Below, piece by piece: positions 16,290 through 25,424 of a stretch of DNA of 51,422 nucleotides; the first letter of the stretch is position 1, and each line of letters starts with the position of its first letter. The DNA comes from Parasporobacterium sp. Lineage in GTDB: Bacteria; Bacillota; Clostridia; Lachnospirales; Lachnospiraceae. The position numbers were made by a program, and so were the translations under genes. The stretch is from NCBI GenBank assembly GCA_017510065.1, contig JAFWOB010000165.1, positions 1 to 51,422 on the forward strand, read 5' to 3'. The notes under the pieces were generated by a model. The model was not told the DNA's origin, did not search any database, and saw only the letters and a program-made list of their open reading frames with translations.

Positions 16290-16600
16290 GTGCCTGCTAT
16301 CCGTAAAAACGGCATATGACAAAAATGGGAATACCTGACTATCCGCAAAATGAGCATATGGCAAAAATGAGAATACCCGACTATCCTCAGATCGGGCATT
16401 TGCCAAAAATAAGGATACCTGACTATCCTCAAAATGGATATTTGCCTAAATTGAGAATACCTGACTATCCTCAGATCAAGCCTTTACCAGAAATGAGGAT
16501 ACCTGACTATCCTCAAATTGAGCCTTTGCCTGAAATGAGGGTACCTGACTATCCTCAGATTGAGCCTTTGCCAAAAATAAGGATACCTGATTATCCTTAA
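16290..16600 (+). repeat. 42-bp tandem repeat array
   Basis: A degenerate unit (16290-16327) is followed by six full 42-bp units (from 16328, 16370, 16412, 16454, 16496 and 16538) and a final partial unit (16580-16600). Odd and even units alternate in the CAA/CAG codon, and in units 1-4 also in the next codon, pointing to duplication of an 84-bp pair. Both ends of the open frame are a TAA at the place where inner units have CAA or CAG. The array lies between the isomerase stop and a bidirectional terminator. Confidence 0.95.
16316..16600 (+). CDS. IPDYP tandem-repeat small protein
   Basis: A 94-residue frame made almost wholly of seven copies of a 14-residue unit, consensus RIPDYPQIEPLPKM. 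The core RIPDYPQ is nearly invariant in protein, while its codons vary mostly at silent positions: AGA/AGG, CCT/CCC, GAC/GAT, CCG/CCT and CAA/CAG, against one ATA/GTA and one GGA. That pattern fits selection on the peptide. There is no signal peptide, leader or Cys. No clear ribosome site precedes the ATG at 16316; alternatives are 16325 and 16358, or coupling to the isomerase stop 26 bases upstream. I do not recognise the family. It could be a repeat peptide, a precursor with many cores, or a non-coding array; function unknown. Confidence 0.55.
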   Translation: MTKMGIPDYPQNEHMAKMRIPDYPQIGHLPKIRIPDYPQNGYLPKLRIPDYPQIKPLPEMRIPDYPQIEPLPEMRVPDYPQIEPLPKIRIPDYP

Positions 16601-16616
16601 ATCAGAAAAAGCAGAA

Positions 16617-16649
16617 AAAGCACCGGCAAAACAGCCGGTGCTTTATTTC
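16617..16649. terminator. Bidirectional intrinsic terminator
   Basis: AAAGCACCGGC (16617-16627) pairs with GCCGGTGCTTT (16634-16644) over a 6-base loop, followed by ATTTC. It closes the isomerase/repeat transcript on the plus strand and, 20 bases from the esterase stop, the long glycan operon on the minus strand, where A-rich sequence gives the T tract. Confidence 0.88.
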
Positions 16650-16663
16650 ATCGACAGGCCGGA

Positions 16664-17650
16664 TCACAGATCCATCCAGAACGGTTTCTCATCCAGCGGA
16701 ATAGAAAACCTCTCCTGCAGCCACTTGTGGCACATAGGTACCCACTTTGCTGCTGCTTCATTTACAGTCCACAGATTGCCGGATCCTCCTTCGGTAGCGA
16801 CGCCCAGTCCGTGCATGCCTTTTTCAAAGATATGAAGTTCAAACGGTACACCCGCATCGGCCAGGGATCTGGCCATCAGGATGGAATGCTGTACCGGAAC
16901 CAGATTGTCTTCGCTGGTTGCCCACAGAAATGTAGGCGGCGTGTTCCGATCCACCAGATAAACCGGCGATACTTTGAAAAGCTGCTTTTCATTCGGCTGT
17001 GTTGTTCCCAGAAATGCCAGGTTTGACTGGTCAAAAAGTGCCACTGGAGAAAAAGCTTCATCAGGCTGCTCCGATTCTTTTCCGGAAGCCGCTTTGGCTG
17101 TTTCCTGACAGCCCTGCATATATACATAATCCGTGATCGGATATCCCAGAATACAGGCTGCCGGCCGCAGAAGCTGCGGATCCACATCAAAAAACCCCGC
17201 AATCTCCGGCTTATCCCAGTATACACTGTACATGGCACAGTTATGAGCCCCTGCGGAAAAGCCGCAGATAGCCACCTGTTCCATATTTACATGCCACTTT
17301 TCAGAGTGCTGCCGGATATACAGCATCGCCGCTCCGATATCCTGCATCGGCTTCGGGAACATGCAGTGTTCCTTTACTCCCTGCCCTACGGCAGCGAACA
17401 TATCTCCGCTTTCAACCCCTTCCGAATAGACAGAATATTTAAGCACAAAAGCATGATATCCCATATTGGCAAATGCCAGCGCCACCGGCTCCCCCTCCCC
17501 ATTTGAAAGGTTCAGGTAGGCGCCGCCTGGACAGATGATTACGGCCGGTCTCGACTTGCCATGCAGCAGATCCGGCGCGTCATCCCACAGATACGTAGTC
17601 AGGGTAACATCCTCCCGTCCTTCATAGAGTTTTATAGTCTCGCAAAGCAT
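16664..17650 (-). CDS. Alpha/beta-hydrolase esterase (acetylesterase-like)
   Basis: A 328-residue alpha/beta hydrolase. The oxyanion region is ICPGGAYLNLS, the nucleophile elbow GFSAGAHN, the acid lies near SEDNLVPVQHS, and the catalytic His is in EKGMHGLG. It resembles the BD-FAE and acetyl-xylan esterase-like enzymes that remove acyl groups from sugars. AAAGGAG precedes the ATG. It is the last gene of the minus-strand glycan operon, 13 bases after the GH78 stop, so deacylation of a rhamnose-containing glycan is a fair guess. No signal peptide: it acts in the cytoplasm. Confidence 0.85.
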   Translation of the reverse strand: MLCETIKLYEGREDVTLTTYLWDDAPDLLHGKSRPAVIICPGGAYLNLSNGEGEPVALAFANMGYHAFVLKYSVYSEGVESGDMFAAVGQGVKEHCMFPKPMQDIGAAMLYIRQHSEKWHVNMEQVAICGFSAGAHNCAMYSVYWDKPEIAGFFDVDPQLLRPAACILGYPITDYVYMQGCQETAKAASGKESEQPDEAFSPVALFDQSNLAFLGTTQPNEKQLFKVSPVYLVDRNTPPTFLWATSEDNLVPVQHSILMARSLADAGVPFELHIFEKGMHGLGVATEGGSGNLWTVNEAAAKWVPMCHKWLQERFSIPLDEKPFWMDL

Positions 17651-17663
17651 CGCTTAACTCCTT

Positions 17664-20141
17664 TCAATGGACTTCATATCTTACGCCCCGCAGGATCTCG
17701 TCGATCTTCTGCGGCAGATCCGGGATCGGAGAGAAGAAGATCGCTCCGGCCAGATTGCATGCGGCACCGCTGTCGAGGCTTGACAGGGCTCCGTCGAAAG
17801 CTCCCGGTATGGCTGTTTTCAGTGCATTCACAGCATTCTCATCTGCCACGATATCCGCAATAAAGGTATCTCCGTTATAGGGATGGAAGAAATCAACTGT
17901 CGGCAGATACTCATATTCATAGGTTCCCGGTCCGGCTTCATAAACGCCTGTATCTTCCGGGTGTTCGGAAGATGCCGGATAATACGGAAGAATGATCCTG
18001 GCTGATGTTCCTTCCGGAACGGTGATCTTCACATGCAGTTTTCCATCCGGCAGGATCTCCCAGCCACTTTTCCATGTCCCGGTTGGAGAATCAAACGCCA
18101 GATTGATCTGACGCAGCCGGTAGTTCGGATGCGGTTCGATCACTGCCTTTTTCCATCCCGGAGCCGCATTTTTAAGACCAGCTACATAGGAATAGATCAC
18201 GCTTGAGACCAGGCCGTAGGAATAATGGTTCAGAGAGTTCATCCCGGTGGGGCTCAGAGAGCCGTCCGGCATGACCGAATTCCACCGCTCCCAGATCGTG
18301 GTAGCCCCCAGGTTTACCGCATAGAGCCAGCCGGGGAATTCTTCACTGAAGATCATACGGTAAGCATAATCTTCCATCCCGTTTTCGAATAGCGTCTGCA
18401 GCAGAAATCCTGTTCCCACGAATCCTGTCTTCAGTTTCAGCATGTCCATAGCCAGCCGGTTTTTGAAGCCTTCCAGCAGCTTTTCCTTGTTCGGATATAA
18501 GCCGAAATGAAGTGCCAGTACATATCCGGTCTGGGTATCTATACACAGCCTTCCTGTCTGAGAGAAGAATTCCCGGATCAGGGCAGCTCGGATCTCATCT
18601 GCCAGGGCACGGTATTTCTGATGATCTTCCAGATAACCAAGCGTCTTGGAAGCTTTTGCCAGAAGATCCGCAGAATACCAGTAATAGACCGTTCTGATAT
18701 ATACATCGTCCGTCCCGCCTTTGAACGCATTGAGACTTGCCCCGTCCAGAGCCAGCCAGTCGCCGAAGGCATGGCCGGTCTTTAAGATCCGGTCATCATC
18801 CCCGCTTCTGTCCCTTTCGATCAGTACTTCCATATAATCACGCATCATCGGATAAGCCTCTTTGAGGTTTTCTGTATTGCCGTAATGCTCATACATGGTC
18901 CAGGGAAGAATGGTTGCCACATCCGCCCAGGCAGGACCGCCAGGCGCGCCGTCTTTCTGGCAGGGAGAGAACATCGTGATGTCTCCATGCATATAAGTCA
19001 CCTGATCGTAGCGAAGGTCCTGGATGTATTTCCGATAGAACGCCTCGCAGTTCATATGAAAGCACGCGGTATTTGCAAAGACCTGGGCATCTCCTGTCCA
19101 TCCCAAACGTTCGCTTCTCTGCGGGCAGTCTGTGGGCACATCCAGGAAATTGCTTCTCTGCCCCCATAAGGAATTGCGAAGCAGCTGATTGATCTTCGGA
19201 TCAGAGGTCTGGACATGCATGGTCTCCTTCAGATCGGTATAAAGAACGACTCCTGTGAAATCAGCGGCATCCACACAAGGAGCAGAAGCATTCATTTCTC
19301 CTTCCGGCGCCGAAAGCTCCACTTTTGCGTAGCGGAATCCGAAATAGGTAAACAAAGGCTCCACATCCTTTTCCGTCCCATCTGACGTGTAGGTAAAACC
19401 GCCTACAGCGCTGTTGTAATTGGAGTTGCAAAAGCATCCGTCGATCAGGATCTCCCCGAAGGTCAGATGAATTGTCCAGCCTTTTGGAAGATGATTTCGG
19501 AAGCGTACGATCCCAGCCATATTCTGCTTGAAATCCAGGATCGTCTCCCCCTTTGGAGACTGGATCAGTTCCGGTTTCAGTTCCAGTTTGGCACGGATCG
19601 GAGGACACATCGGCGGAACAATATGATACTCTTTTTCAGCTAACGTACAGGAAACCTTCTGCTCCGGCACAAAGGTATCATCTCTTACCTCTCCGTCATA
19701 AATGGAATTGGAACGAATGCAGGACTGGGAAGCCTGCCAGCTTGCATCTGTGCTTACTGTTTCTTTGCTTCCATCCGCCATCTCAATTCCAAGCTCTGCT
19801 GTCAGGAGATAGTCAGAACCCCATGTGTTGGTAAAGGACATCAGTCCGAAACGTCCTTTATACCAGCCATTTCCCAGATAGACCTCGATCCGGTTATCAC
19901 CGGCTTTGAGGAGCTCTGTCACATCCAGATCCTGATACCTGAGATACCCGTCGTAATCATTGAAACCGGGGGCCAGATAAGCATCTCCTGCCTTTTTCCC
20001 ATTGACGAAGGCGGTGTAAAGGCCAAGTCCCGTAATCTTCAGTTGTGCCTTAGATATGTTTCCGGTCAAGGTAAAATTCTTGTAAAATACCGGTGATTCG
20101 GTTATTTCCGAAGTGATAAACTGTGCGTTTTCGAATGACAT
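17664..20141 (-). CDS. GH78 alpha-L-rhamnosidase
   Basis: An 825-residue family 78 glycoside hydrolase. The N-terminal beta-sandwich (Bac_rhamnosid_N, about 20-170) has GLYTAFVNGKK and LGNGWYKGRFG. The (alpha/alpha)6 catalytic barrel carries DCPQRSERLGW (338-348, with the acidic residue E344) followed by TGDAQVFANT, and ATTIWERWNSV, which supplies the second Glu. A C-terminal beta domain and an extra tail of about 70 residues follow. There is no signal peptide, so it should act on imported rhamnosides. It sits in the ABC/GH3 operon with AGGAG before its start. Confidence 0.92.
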   Translation of the reverse strand: MSFENAQFITSEITESPVFYKNFTLTGNISKAQLKITGLGLYTAFVNGKKAGDAYLAPGFNDYDGYLRYQDLDVTELLKAGDNRIEVYLGNGWYKGRFGLMSFTNTWGSDYLLTAELGIEMADGSKETVSTDASWQASQSCIRSNSIYDGEVRDDTFVPEQKVSCTLAEKEYHIVPPMCPPIRAKLELKPELIQSPKGETILDFKQNMAGIVRFRNHLPKGWTIHLTFGEILIDGCFCNSNYNSAVGGFTYTSDGTEKDVEPLFTYFGFRYAKVELSAPEGEMNASAPCVDAADFTGVVLYTDLKETMHVQTSDPKINQLLRNSLWGQRSNFLDVPTDCPQRSERLGWTGDAQVFANTACFHMNCEAFYRKYIQDLRYDQVTYMHGDITMFSPCQKDGAPGGPAWADVATILPWTMYEHYGNTENLKEAYPMMRDYMEVLIERDRSGDDDRILKTGHAFGDWLALDGASLNAFKGGTDDVYIRTVYYWYSADLLAKASKTLGYLEDHQKYRALADEIRAALIREFFSQTGRLCIDTQTGYVLALHFGLYPNKEKLLEGFKNRLAMDMLKLKTGFVGTGFLLQTLFENGMEDYAYRMIFSEEFPGWLYAVNLGATTIWERWNSVMPDGSLSPTGMNSLNHYSYGLVSSVIYSYVAGLKNAAPGWKKAVIEPHPNYRLRQINLAFDSPTGTWKSGWEILPDGKLHVKITVPEGTSARIILPYYPASSEHPEDTGVYEAGPGTYEYEYLPTVDFFHPYNGDTFIADIVADENAVNALKTAIPGAFDGALSSLDSGAACNLAGAIFFSPIPDLPQKIDEILRGVRYEVH

Positions 20142-20172
20142 ATTATTCTCCTGTTTTCTCTTCTTCCTTAAG

Positions 20173-21050
20173 CTATTTTCTGGAGTTGTCGATCAGTATC
20201 GCACTGAATCCGGGCGTTCCGATCTCTTCCATAGATTTGCCGTCCAGGATGCAGACCCTGATATCCGTGCAATCCGGCATCAGAGGGGTCCTGAAAGGAA
20301 TTCCCTTTTCATAGTCCGCTTCCAGTGCTGCTCTTTTATACAGCTTCACATCCTCTGTTCCGGCCGGGAACGGCATATGGCCGGCGTAAATACGGGAAGG
20401 TGCCAGATCCAGGATCTTGTCATAGGACCTGATCAGCGTGGCTCTGTCCGTCGCATATTCATCAAACAGCCACAGGAACGGATTGGCCGCGTCTCCGACA
20501 TACAGCCAGTTTTCCTCTTCATAGAGAAATGACATGCACCCTCTGGTATGCCCGGGAGTCGCGACCGTACGAATGGTCTTTCCGCCCAGATCAAAGGTCA
20601 TGCCATCCCTGAGAGGTTTGAAATCCATATGCTGCAGACGTTTCGCTGCCCCCACAGTATACTGCTCTTCATCAAAATCCTCCGGCAGCCCGTAATACTC
20701 TTTCCCGGTTTCCCAGTCTGTTGCATGTTCCTGTAATCGCACAGTATACCGCCGGAAGGACTCTGCATTGTGTTTTTTCATCAGCTCCATATCTTCCGGT
20801 GCAAGGAAAAAATCTTGCTCAAACTGATAATTGCCGCAGGTATGATCTACATGCCCATGGGTATTAACGATCACAAGGGGCTTGTCCGTGATCTCACGGA
20901 CTGCCCCTTGATATCGCCGAATCCATGCCCGGTATCGATCAGCATTGCTTTGTCTGCGCCTACGATCAACTCGAAGAACACATTTTCCGGACTGGTAAAA
21001 CGGTAAATATTTTCTTTTGTTTCTGAAATTCGATAATATTTATTTTCCAT
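20173..21050 (-). pseudogene. MBL-fold metallo-hydrolase, one-base frameshift
   Basis: The gene starts at ATG 21050 and reads about 48 residues, including LIVGADKAMLIDTGHGFGDIKG, then breaks at a run of four C (20904-20907; G4 in the coding sense). One further G restores the frame into REITDKPLVIVNTHGHVDHT and the rest of a 292-residue metallo-beta-lactamase fold protein. The metal-binding THGHVDH and TPGHTRG motifs and the later AGHMPF are present. A GTG-started product from 20874 would lack the N-terminal strands. Homopolymer loss suggests an assembly error, but real decay or phase variation is possible. It lies 9 bases after pgmB in the glycan operon. The substrate is unknown. Confidence 0.85.
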
Positions 21051-21059
21051 ATTAATATT

Positions 21060-21719
21060 CTAATGATCGAAAGCGGGAAGCGCAAGCAAATCCTGGAAAG
21101 TACTCAAGGAAAACTCTGTTTTTCCATACTCCCGCGCGGAGCCGATCCCCGCGTTATGAAAATGCCCTGCACAGGCTGCATCAATGCCGGCTTCCGCATC
21201 CTCTACGACCAGACATTCTGAAGGATCAAAGCCCAGCATCTCCGCCGCCATCAGGAACACCTGCGGATCCGGTTTGGATCTCTGGATATTAGTTCCATCG
21301 GAAACAGCGTCAAAAAAGCCGTCCAGTCCGATCCTTTCCAGGATGAATTTCGCATTTTTGGAAGAAGAGCCGATGGCCAGCTTGAGGCCCTTTGCCCGGA
21401 GTTCCAGAAGAGTCTTATGGACCTCGTCAGACAGATCTTTCGGTGACATCTGCTTCAGGTATTCCCGGTACAGATTGTTTTTATGCTCCATCAAGGCTGT
21501 TTTTTCTTCTTGTGTATACATGCGGGAAGCTTTTTCCAGAATGATCTCCAGACTTTCTGCCCGGGAAACGCCTTTGAGCCTCTCATTGATCTTCTCGTCA
21601 AATTCGATCCCTTCTTCATCCGCCATCTGTTTCCAGGCACGGTAATGATAAACATCCGTAAAACAGATGACGCCGTCCAGATCAAAAATGATTCCTTTTA
21701 CAGTTTCTGTCTCTTTCAT
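21060..21719 (-). CDS. pgmB: Beta-phosphoglucomutase
   Basis: A 219-residue HAD-superfamily mutase that converts beta-glucose 1-phosphate to glucose 6-phosphate. The nucleophile and acid/base are D13 and D15 in FDLDGVI; LKGVSRAESLEIIL is the cap substrate-specificity loop; IGSSSKNA is motif II, SKPDPQVF supplies the Lys, and VVEDAEAGIDAA is motif IV. The enzyme normally partners an inverting disaccharide phosphorylase; none is in this operon, but a GH94 phosphorylase lies at 36.5 kb. GGGGGA precedes the start. Confidence 0.92.
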   Translation of the reverse strand: MKETETVKGIIFDLDGVICFTDVYHYRAWKQMADEEGIEFDEKINERLKGVSRAESLEIILEKASRMYTQEEKTALMEHKNNLYREYLKQMSPKDLSDEVHKTLLELRAKGLKLAIGSSSKNAKFILERIGLDGFFDAVSDGTNIQRSKPDPQVFLMAAEMLGFDPSECLVVEDAEAGIDAACAGHFHNAGIGSAREYGKTEFSLSTFQDLLALPAFDH

Positions 21720-21735
21720 TTTAATCCCCCGTTTG

Positions 21736-23430
21736 TTACAGTCTGGTGTCCCATAATCCGCAGAACGGATCCACCGGTGAGATCCCCTTGAATTCGCTGC
21801 GTCCCATGATCTTTTCCACCACGGCGTCGATCACATAAGGCGAGTGGCAGTAGCCGTTGATATAGGTATGGATCATCGGAACATCCTGCAGATGGTAGGG
21901 ATTTCCTACGCTGATAAACAGGGTTGGAACCTCCTGTGCAAACCAGGGAATATTGTTTCCTGCGCCGAACAGGGTATGCCAGTTGATCCGGGCCGTCGTC
22001 TTATTGGAAGCGTTTTCAATATTTCCCACATAGAGCACCAAATCGTATTTGCTCTTGAAGGTTTCTACTTCACTGTCCTCGAAGATGGTCTCCAGCGTTT
22101 CCGGAACATATTCCGTTACTTCAAAGCCTTCTTTTTCCAGCAGGGAGATAAACTGTGCCTTTACACGGTCATTGGAGGGGAAATCTCCCAGCAGTTCAAA
22201 CAATACCCGTTTATGTTTCTGCACAGAAAGAGGAAGCAGGCTGACAGTATCCTTTACCAGTGTGATCCCCTTGTCTGCGCATTCTTTTGCCCAGTTCACA
22301 TGTTCCTCACAGGCGATGATCCTTCTGTCGTCGCCGTTTCGGAAAATGCTTCCGTCCGCCTTTTTCTCCGGCAGTCCCATCGCCGCCTTGACAGCCAGGA
22401 TCCTGGTGACGGCATCATCCAGGCGCTGTCTGCTCAGCCTGCCGCTTTTGATCCCTTCTTTCATATATCGGACATCCTCCTCCAGATCCTTGGTAAACAG
22501 AAGGATATCCGCACCGTTTTCGATGGCATCCGGCACGCTCTCGCTGCGCACGGTGTTGGAAAGAAGTCCGACCATAGGAGAGGCGTCCGTTGAGATCAGT
22601 CCGTTAAAGCCCAGAACACCACGCAGATAATTGGTCATGATATTTTTGGAATTGGAACCCGGGATCACTTTCTCACAGGGTTTTCCGTCAAAATACTCTT
22701 CCATGGCCGGCATGGCGATATGTCCGATCATAGCCGTCATGGCACCGTCTTCGATCATGGTCCTGTAGATCTTACCGTAGATTTTCTCCCATTCCTCGAT
22801 GCTCAGGGTGTTCACGCTGGTCATCAGGTGCTGATCCCGGTAGTCTACTCCATCCCCCGGAAAATGTTTGATGGAATGGAGCATCCCTTCTTCCGTGAGA
22901 CCTTTGATATAAGCTCTTCCCATCCTGATCGTACGTTCCGGGTCACTGCCGTAAGTACGGACATTCGTAATGGGATTCAGGTAATTCAAATCGACATCCA
23001 GGACCGGAGCAAATGCCCAGTTGGCACCCACAGCCATGCCTTCAGCACCGCAGATCCTGCCAAGCCTGTAAGCCTGCTCCTCTTCATCCGTCGCGGCGAT
23101 CAACATCTGGCGTCCCATATAGGTTCCTTCCTGCATGATCCCGTTACCGCCGTCTTCAAAATTGGCAGCGATCAGCACAGGGATCCGGGATTTTGCCTGC
23201 AGATAATTGCAGGCTTCCTGCGTATCTTCCGCTCCATTAACTCTCATCATAAAGGAGCCGAATTCGTGGTCTCCCATGATATGATCAATGAATCCCTTAT
23301 CCGTAAACTGCAGCATGGGACAGAACAGCTGTTCCGCTTTCTGATCATCATTCATGCTGTCCCTGGTTTCATTTACCCAGTTGATCTGGGCATCCGTCAG
23401 ATAAAACGGTTTCCCCTTCAGATCGATCAT
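21736..23430 (-). CDS. GH3 family glycosidase (beta-N-acetylhexosaminidase-like)
   Basis: A 564-residue family 3 glycosidase. The N-terminal TIM barrel has KHFPGDG (188-194), the D199/H201 pair in DYRDQH, which is the Asp-His dyad of NagZ-type hexosaminidases, and the nucleophile D282 in STDASPMVG. A C-terminal alpha/beta sandwich domain follows (about 385-550). The His in the dyad favours a beta-N-acetylglucosaminidase or phosphorylase over a glucosidase. No signal peptide, so it acts on imported oligosaccharides. Its ATG overlaps the permease stop (ATGA), placing it firmly in the transporter operon. Confidence 0.88.
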   Translation of the reverse strand: MIDLKGKPFYLTDAQINWVNETRDSMNDDQKAEQLFCPMLQFTDKGFIDHIMGDHEFGSFMMRVNGAEDTQEACNYLQAKSRIPVLIAANFEDGGNGIMQEGTYMGRQMLIAATDEEEQAYRLGRICGAEGMAVGANWAFAPVLDVDLNYLNPITNVRTYGSDPERTIRMGRAYIKGLTEEGMLHSIKHFPGDGVDYRDQHLMTSVNTLSIEEWEKIYGKIYRTMIEDGAMTAMIGHIAMPAMEEYFDGKPCEKVIPGSNSKNIMTNYLRGVLGFNGLISTDASPMVGLLSNTVRSESVPDAIENGADILLFTKDLEEDVRYMKEGIKSGRLSRQRLDDAVTRILAVKAAMGLPEKKADGSIFRNGDDRRIIACEEHVNWAKECADKGITLVKDTVSLLPLSVQKHKRVLFELLGDFPSNDRVKAQFISLLEKEGFEVTEYVPETLETIFEDSEVETFKSKYDLVLYVGNIENASNKTTARINWHTLFGAGNNIPWFAQEVPTLFISVGNPYHLQDVPMIHTYINGYCHSPYVIDAVVEKIMGRSEFKGISPVDPFCGLWDTRL

Positions 23431-24410
23431 ACTTCCCTCCTTCGAAATGCTTTTTTCAGCATAGAGATCCAGTTCATGCCCTGGGCAGAGATCACATTCA
23501 GCACCAGGATAAAGATACCTGTCACAACCGTAGCGATGGCGGAGCCGGTCTCATTGGAAAAGACGGCTTTCAGTCCATAATTCAGGAGGCACAGGGTAAG
23601 AGATCCCATCAGAGTGCCAATCGTATCCCCGCAGAAATTCATCAGCATCAGGCCGATGAATACCGGCAGGATATTGGTGAACAGTTCTCCTACTGTAGAC
23701 AGGGAGGAGAAAGACGCCTTATGGATATCCTTGGTCAGCCAGATGATGGTGGCAAGGCCGAACAGGATGCCGCTGAACAGATAGGAGATAATAACGTTTT
23801 TATTTTCATTGATACCGATGTTGACGGCAGACTGCTGGTTGTTGGATAAAAGGACTGCCTGCTTCCCGGTCGTTGTAAAATAGCTGTAAAACGCATAGAT
23901 CGCGATCGCCAGGATCATCGGGATCAGTACGTACGGGAAGGTGGCAAAGATCCTGAGCGTCATGTTCGGCACCAGGTTTACGCCGGCGCCTCCGTATAAA
24001 AGGCAGGTAATTGCCTCATACAGCATAGCCATGCCGATGGTTGCAATGATGATCGGAAGTCTTCCGAAAACATACAGGAAGGATACCAGAAGGCTGAGAC
24101 CGATGCAGATGCCCATCGCCAGGGCAATCATCAAGACTACATTGTTGCCGTTATCGCGAGCGATATTTCCCGCCAGGATACCGGCTACCAGCATGATGGC
24201 GCCGCCGGAAAAATCAAATCTTCCGCATTTGAACTGCAGACCGATCCCCAGTGCGCAGGTTACGGATACAGCAATATCCACGATCAGTGTTTTCCACATC
24301 ATCCATGTGCCGAAGTACATCTTGCCGTGGGAATAGCAAAGGATCATCATCACTACGAATACTGCAGCAGGGAGCATCAGTGTTCCCCCGATTCTCTTTA
24401 AAATATTCAT
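23427..24410 (-). CDS. Sugar ABC transporter permease (RbsC family)
   Basis: A 327-residue polytopic permease of the ribose/galactose-type (BPD_transp_2) family, with eight to ten hydrophobic segments. The family GGAIMLVAGILAGN stretch and an ATTIIW-like C-terminal loop region are present. It pairs with the next permease upstream to form a heterodimeric channel. Its stop overlaps the GH3 start by 4 bases. The transported sugar is not known. Confidence 0.9.
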   Translation of the reverse strand: MNILKRIGGTLMLPAAVFVVMMILCYSHGKMYFGTWMMWKTLIVDIAVSVTCALGIGLQFKCGRFDFSGGAIMLVAGILAGNIARDNGNNVVLMIALAMGICIGLSLLVSFLYVFGRLPIIIATIGMAMLYEAITCLLYGGAGVNLVPNMTLRIFATFPYVLIPMILAIAIYAFYSYFTTTGKQAVLLSNNQQSAVNIGINENKNVIISYLFSGILFGLATIIWLTKDIHKASFSSLSTVGELFTNILPVFIGLMLMNFCGDTIGTLMGSLTLCLLNYGLKAVFSNETGSAIATVVTGIFILVLNVISAQGMNWISMLKKAFRRREV

Positions 24411-24427
24411 TTATGTTCTCCCCCTTC

Positions 24428-25414
24428 CTATCGCGGCAGGATGCCCCTGCTCTTCCGGCAGGTGATCAGCACTACGATGATAAATATGATTCCTTTGATC
24501 AGGTTAACGGTATTCACCGGGATACCGATGATGGGAAGGCCCACATTCAGCAATGAGAAGGTGAAAGAACCCAGGACTGCGCAGGAGACGCGGGATTTCA
24601 TTCCGCCGGACAGCGGCATACCGCCCAGGATCAGGGCTACCATGACATTCATTTCAAATCCGGTACCGGTGGAATCCGATGCAGATCCTGTGTAACCCAT
24701 CTGGAAGATGGCTGCCACAACGACGAACACGCCCATGATCACATAAGCGATCACTTTGTATTTCACCAGATTGATGCCGCTTTGCTGCGCTGCCACCGGA
24801 TTGGCGCCGATGGCCTTGGCGTTTTTACCGAACTTGGTGTAGTTGAACAGGAAAGATACGATCAGTACCTCTATGACCAGAACGGCTACCATGACCCATG
24901 TATTCTTGAAAATATGATGATCGATGGTTTTTAATGCCACATTTCTGGAACCCATACTGGAATAAATGATCGTACTGATGCCTCCCAGGACCATCATAAA
25001 GACCAGGGAAGAGATCACGGAGTGGATATGCAGCAGTTCTCCTGTCGCGCCGTTGACGATACCGATCACCACAGAGATCGCCAGAGAGATCACAATTCCC
25101 AGAATCAGGGATCCGGTACTGTTGGCGATTGCCACCATGATCGTTGCGTATAAGCCTACCTGCTTACCGATACTGATATCCATACTGCCCAGAGAATAGA
25201 CAAAGACTGCGCCAACGGACAGAATTGCAAGCACGATTACGTCAGAGATCAGAGTTGCCAGTTTTTCTCCCGACCAGATGCTCTGCCCCGCAATGGGGGT
25301 CGTAATGGAGAAAAAGATGATGCAGAACAGCACGCCGCCGTATCCCGCGATGGAGGAGGCATGGGTTCTGAACCAGTCTTTGGAAAAGATTTTTACGGTT
25401 GCTGTTTGTTCCAT
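24428..25414 (-). CDS. Sugar ABC transporter permease (RbsC family)
   Basis: A 328-residue polytopic permease of the same family, with the characteristic GSMDISIGKQVGLYATI region near residue 80, GTGFEMNVMVALILGGMPLSGG, and a basic C-terminus (TCRKSRGILPR). It is the partner of the permease at 23427. The start has TAGGAGG upstream and follows the ATPase stop by 10 bases. Confidence 0.9.
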   Translation of the reverse strand: MEQTATVKIFSKDWFRTHASSIAGYGGVLFCIIFFSITTPIAGQSIWSGEKLATLISDVIVLAILSVGAVFVYSLGSMDISIGKQVGLYATIMVAIANSTGSLILGIVISLAISVVIGIVNGATGELLHIHSVISSLVFMMVLGGISTIIYSSMGSRNVALKTIDHHIFKNTWVMVAVLVIEVLIVSFLFNYTKFGKNAKAIGANPVAAQQSGINLVKYKVIAYVIMGVFVVVAAIFQMGYTGSASDSTGTGFEMNVMVALILGGMPLSGGMKSRVSCAVLGSFTFSLLNVGLPIIGIPVNTVNLIKGIIFIIVVLITCRKSRGILPR

Positions 25415-25424
25415 TTTCTACCTC

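Noticed and set aside
16193-16432. Minus-strand repeat protein across the IPDYP array
   Set aside because: Substitutions between units change residues in this frame much more than in the plus-strand frame, and no start signal is seen.
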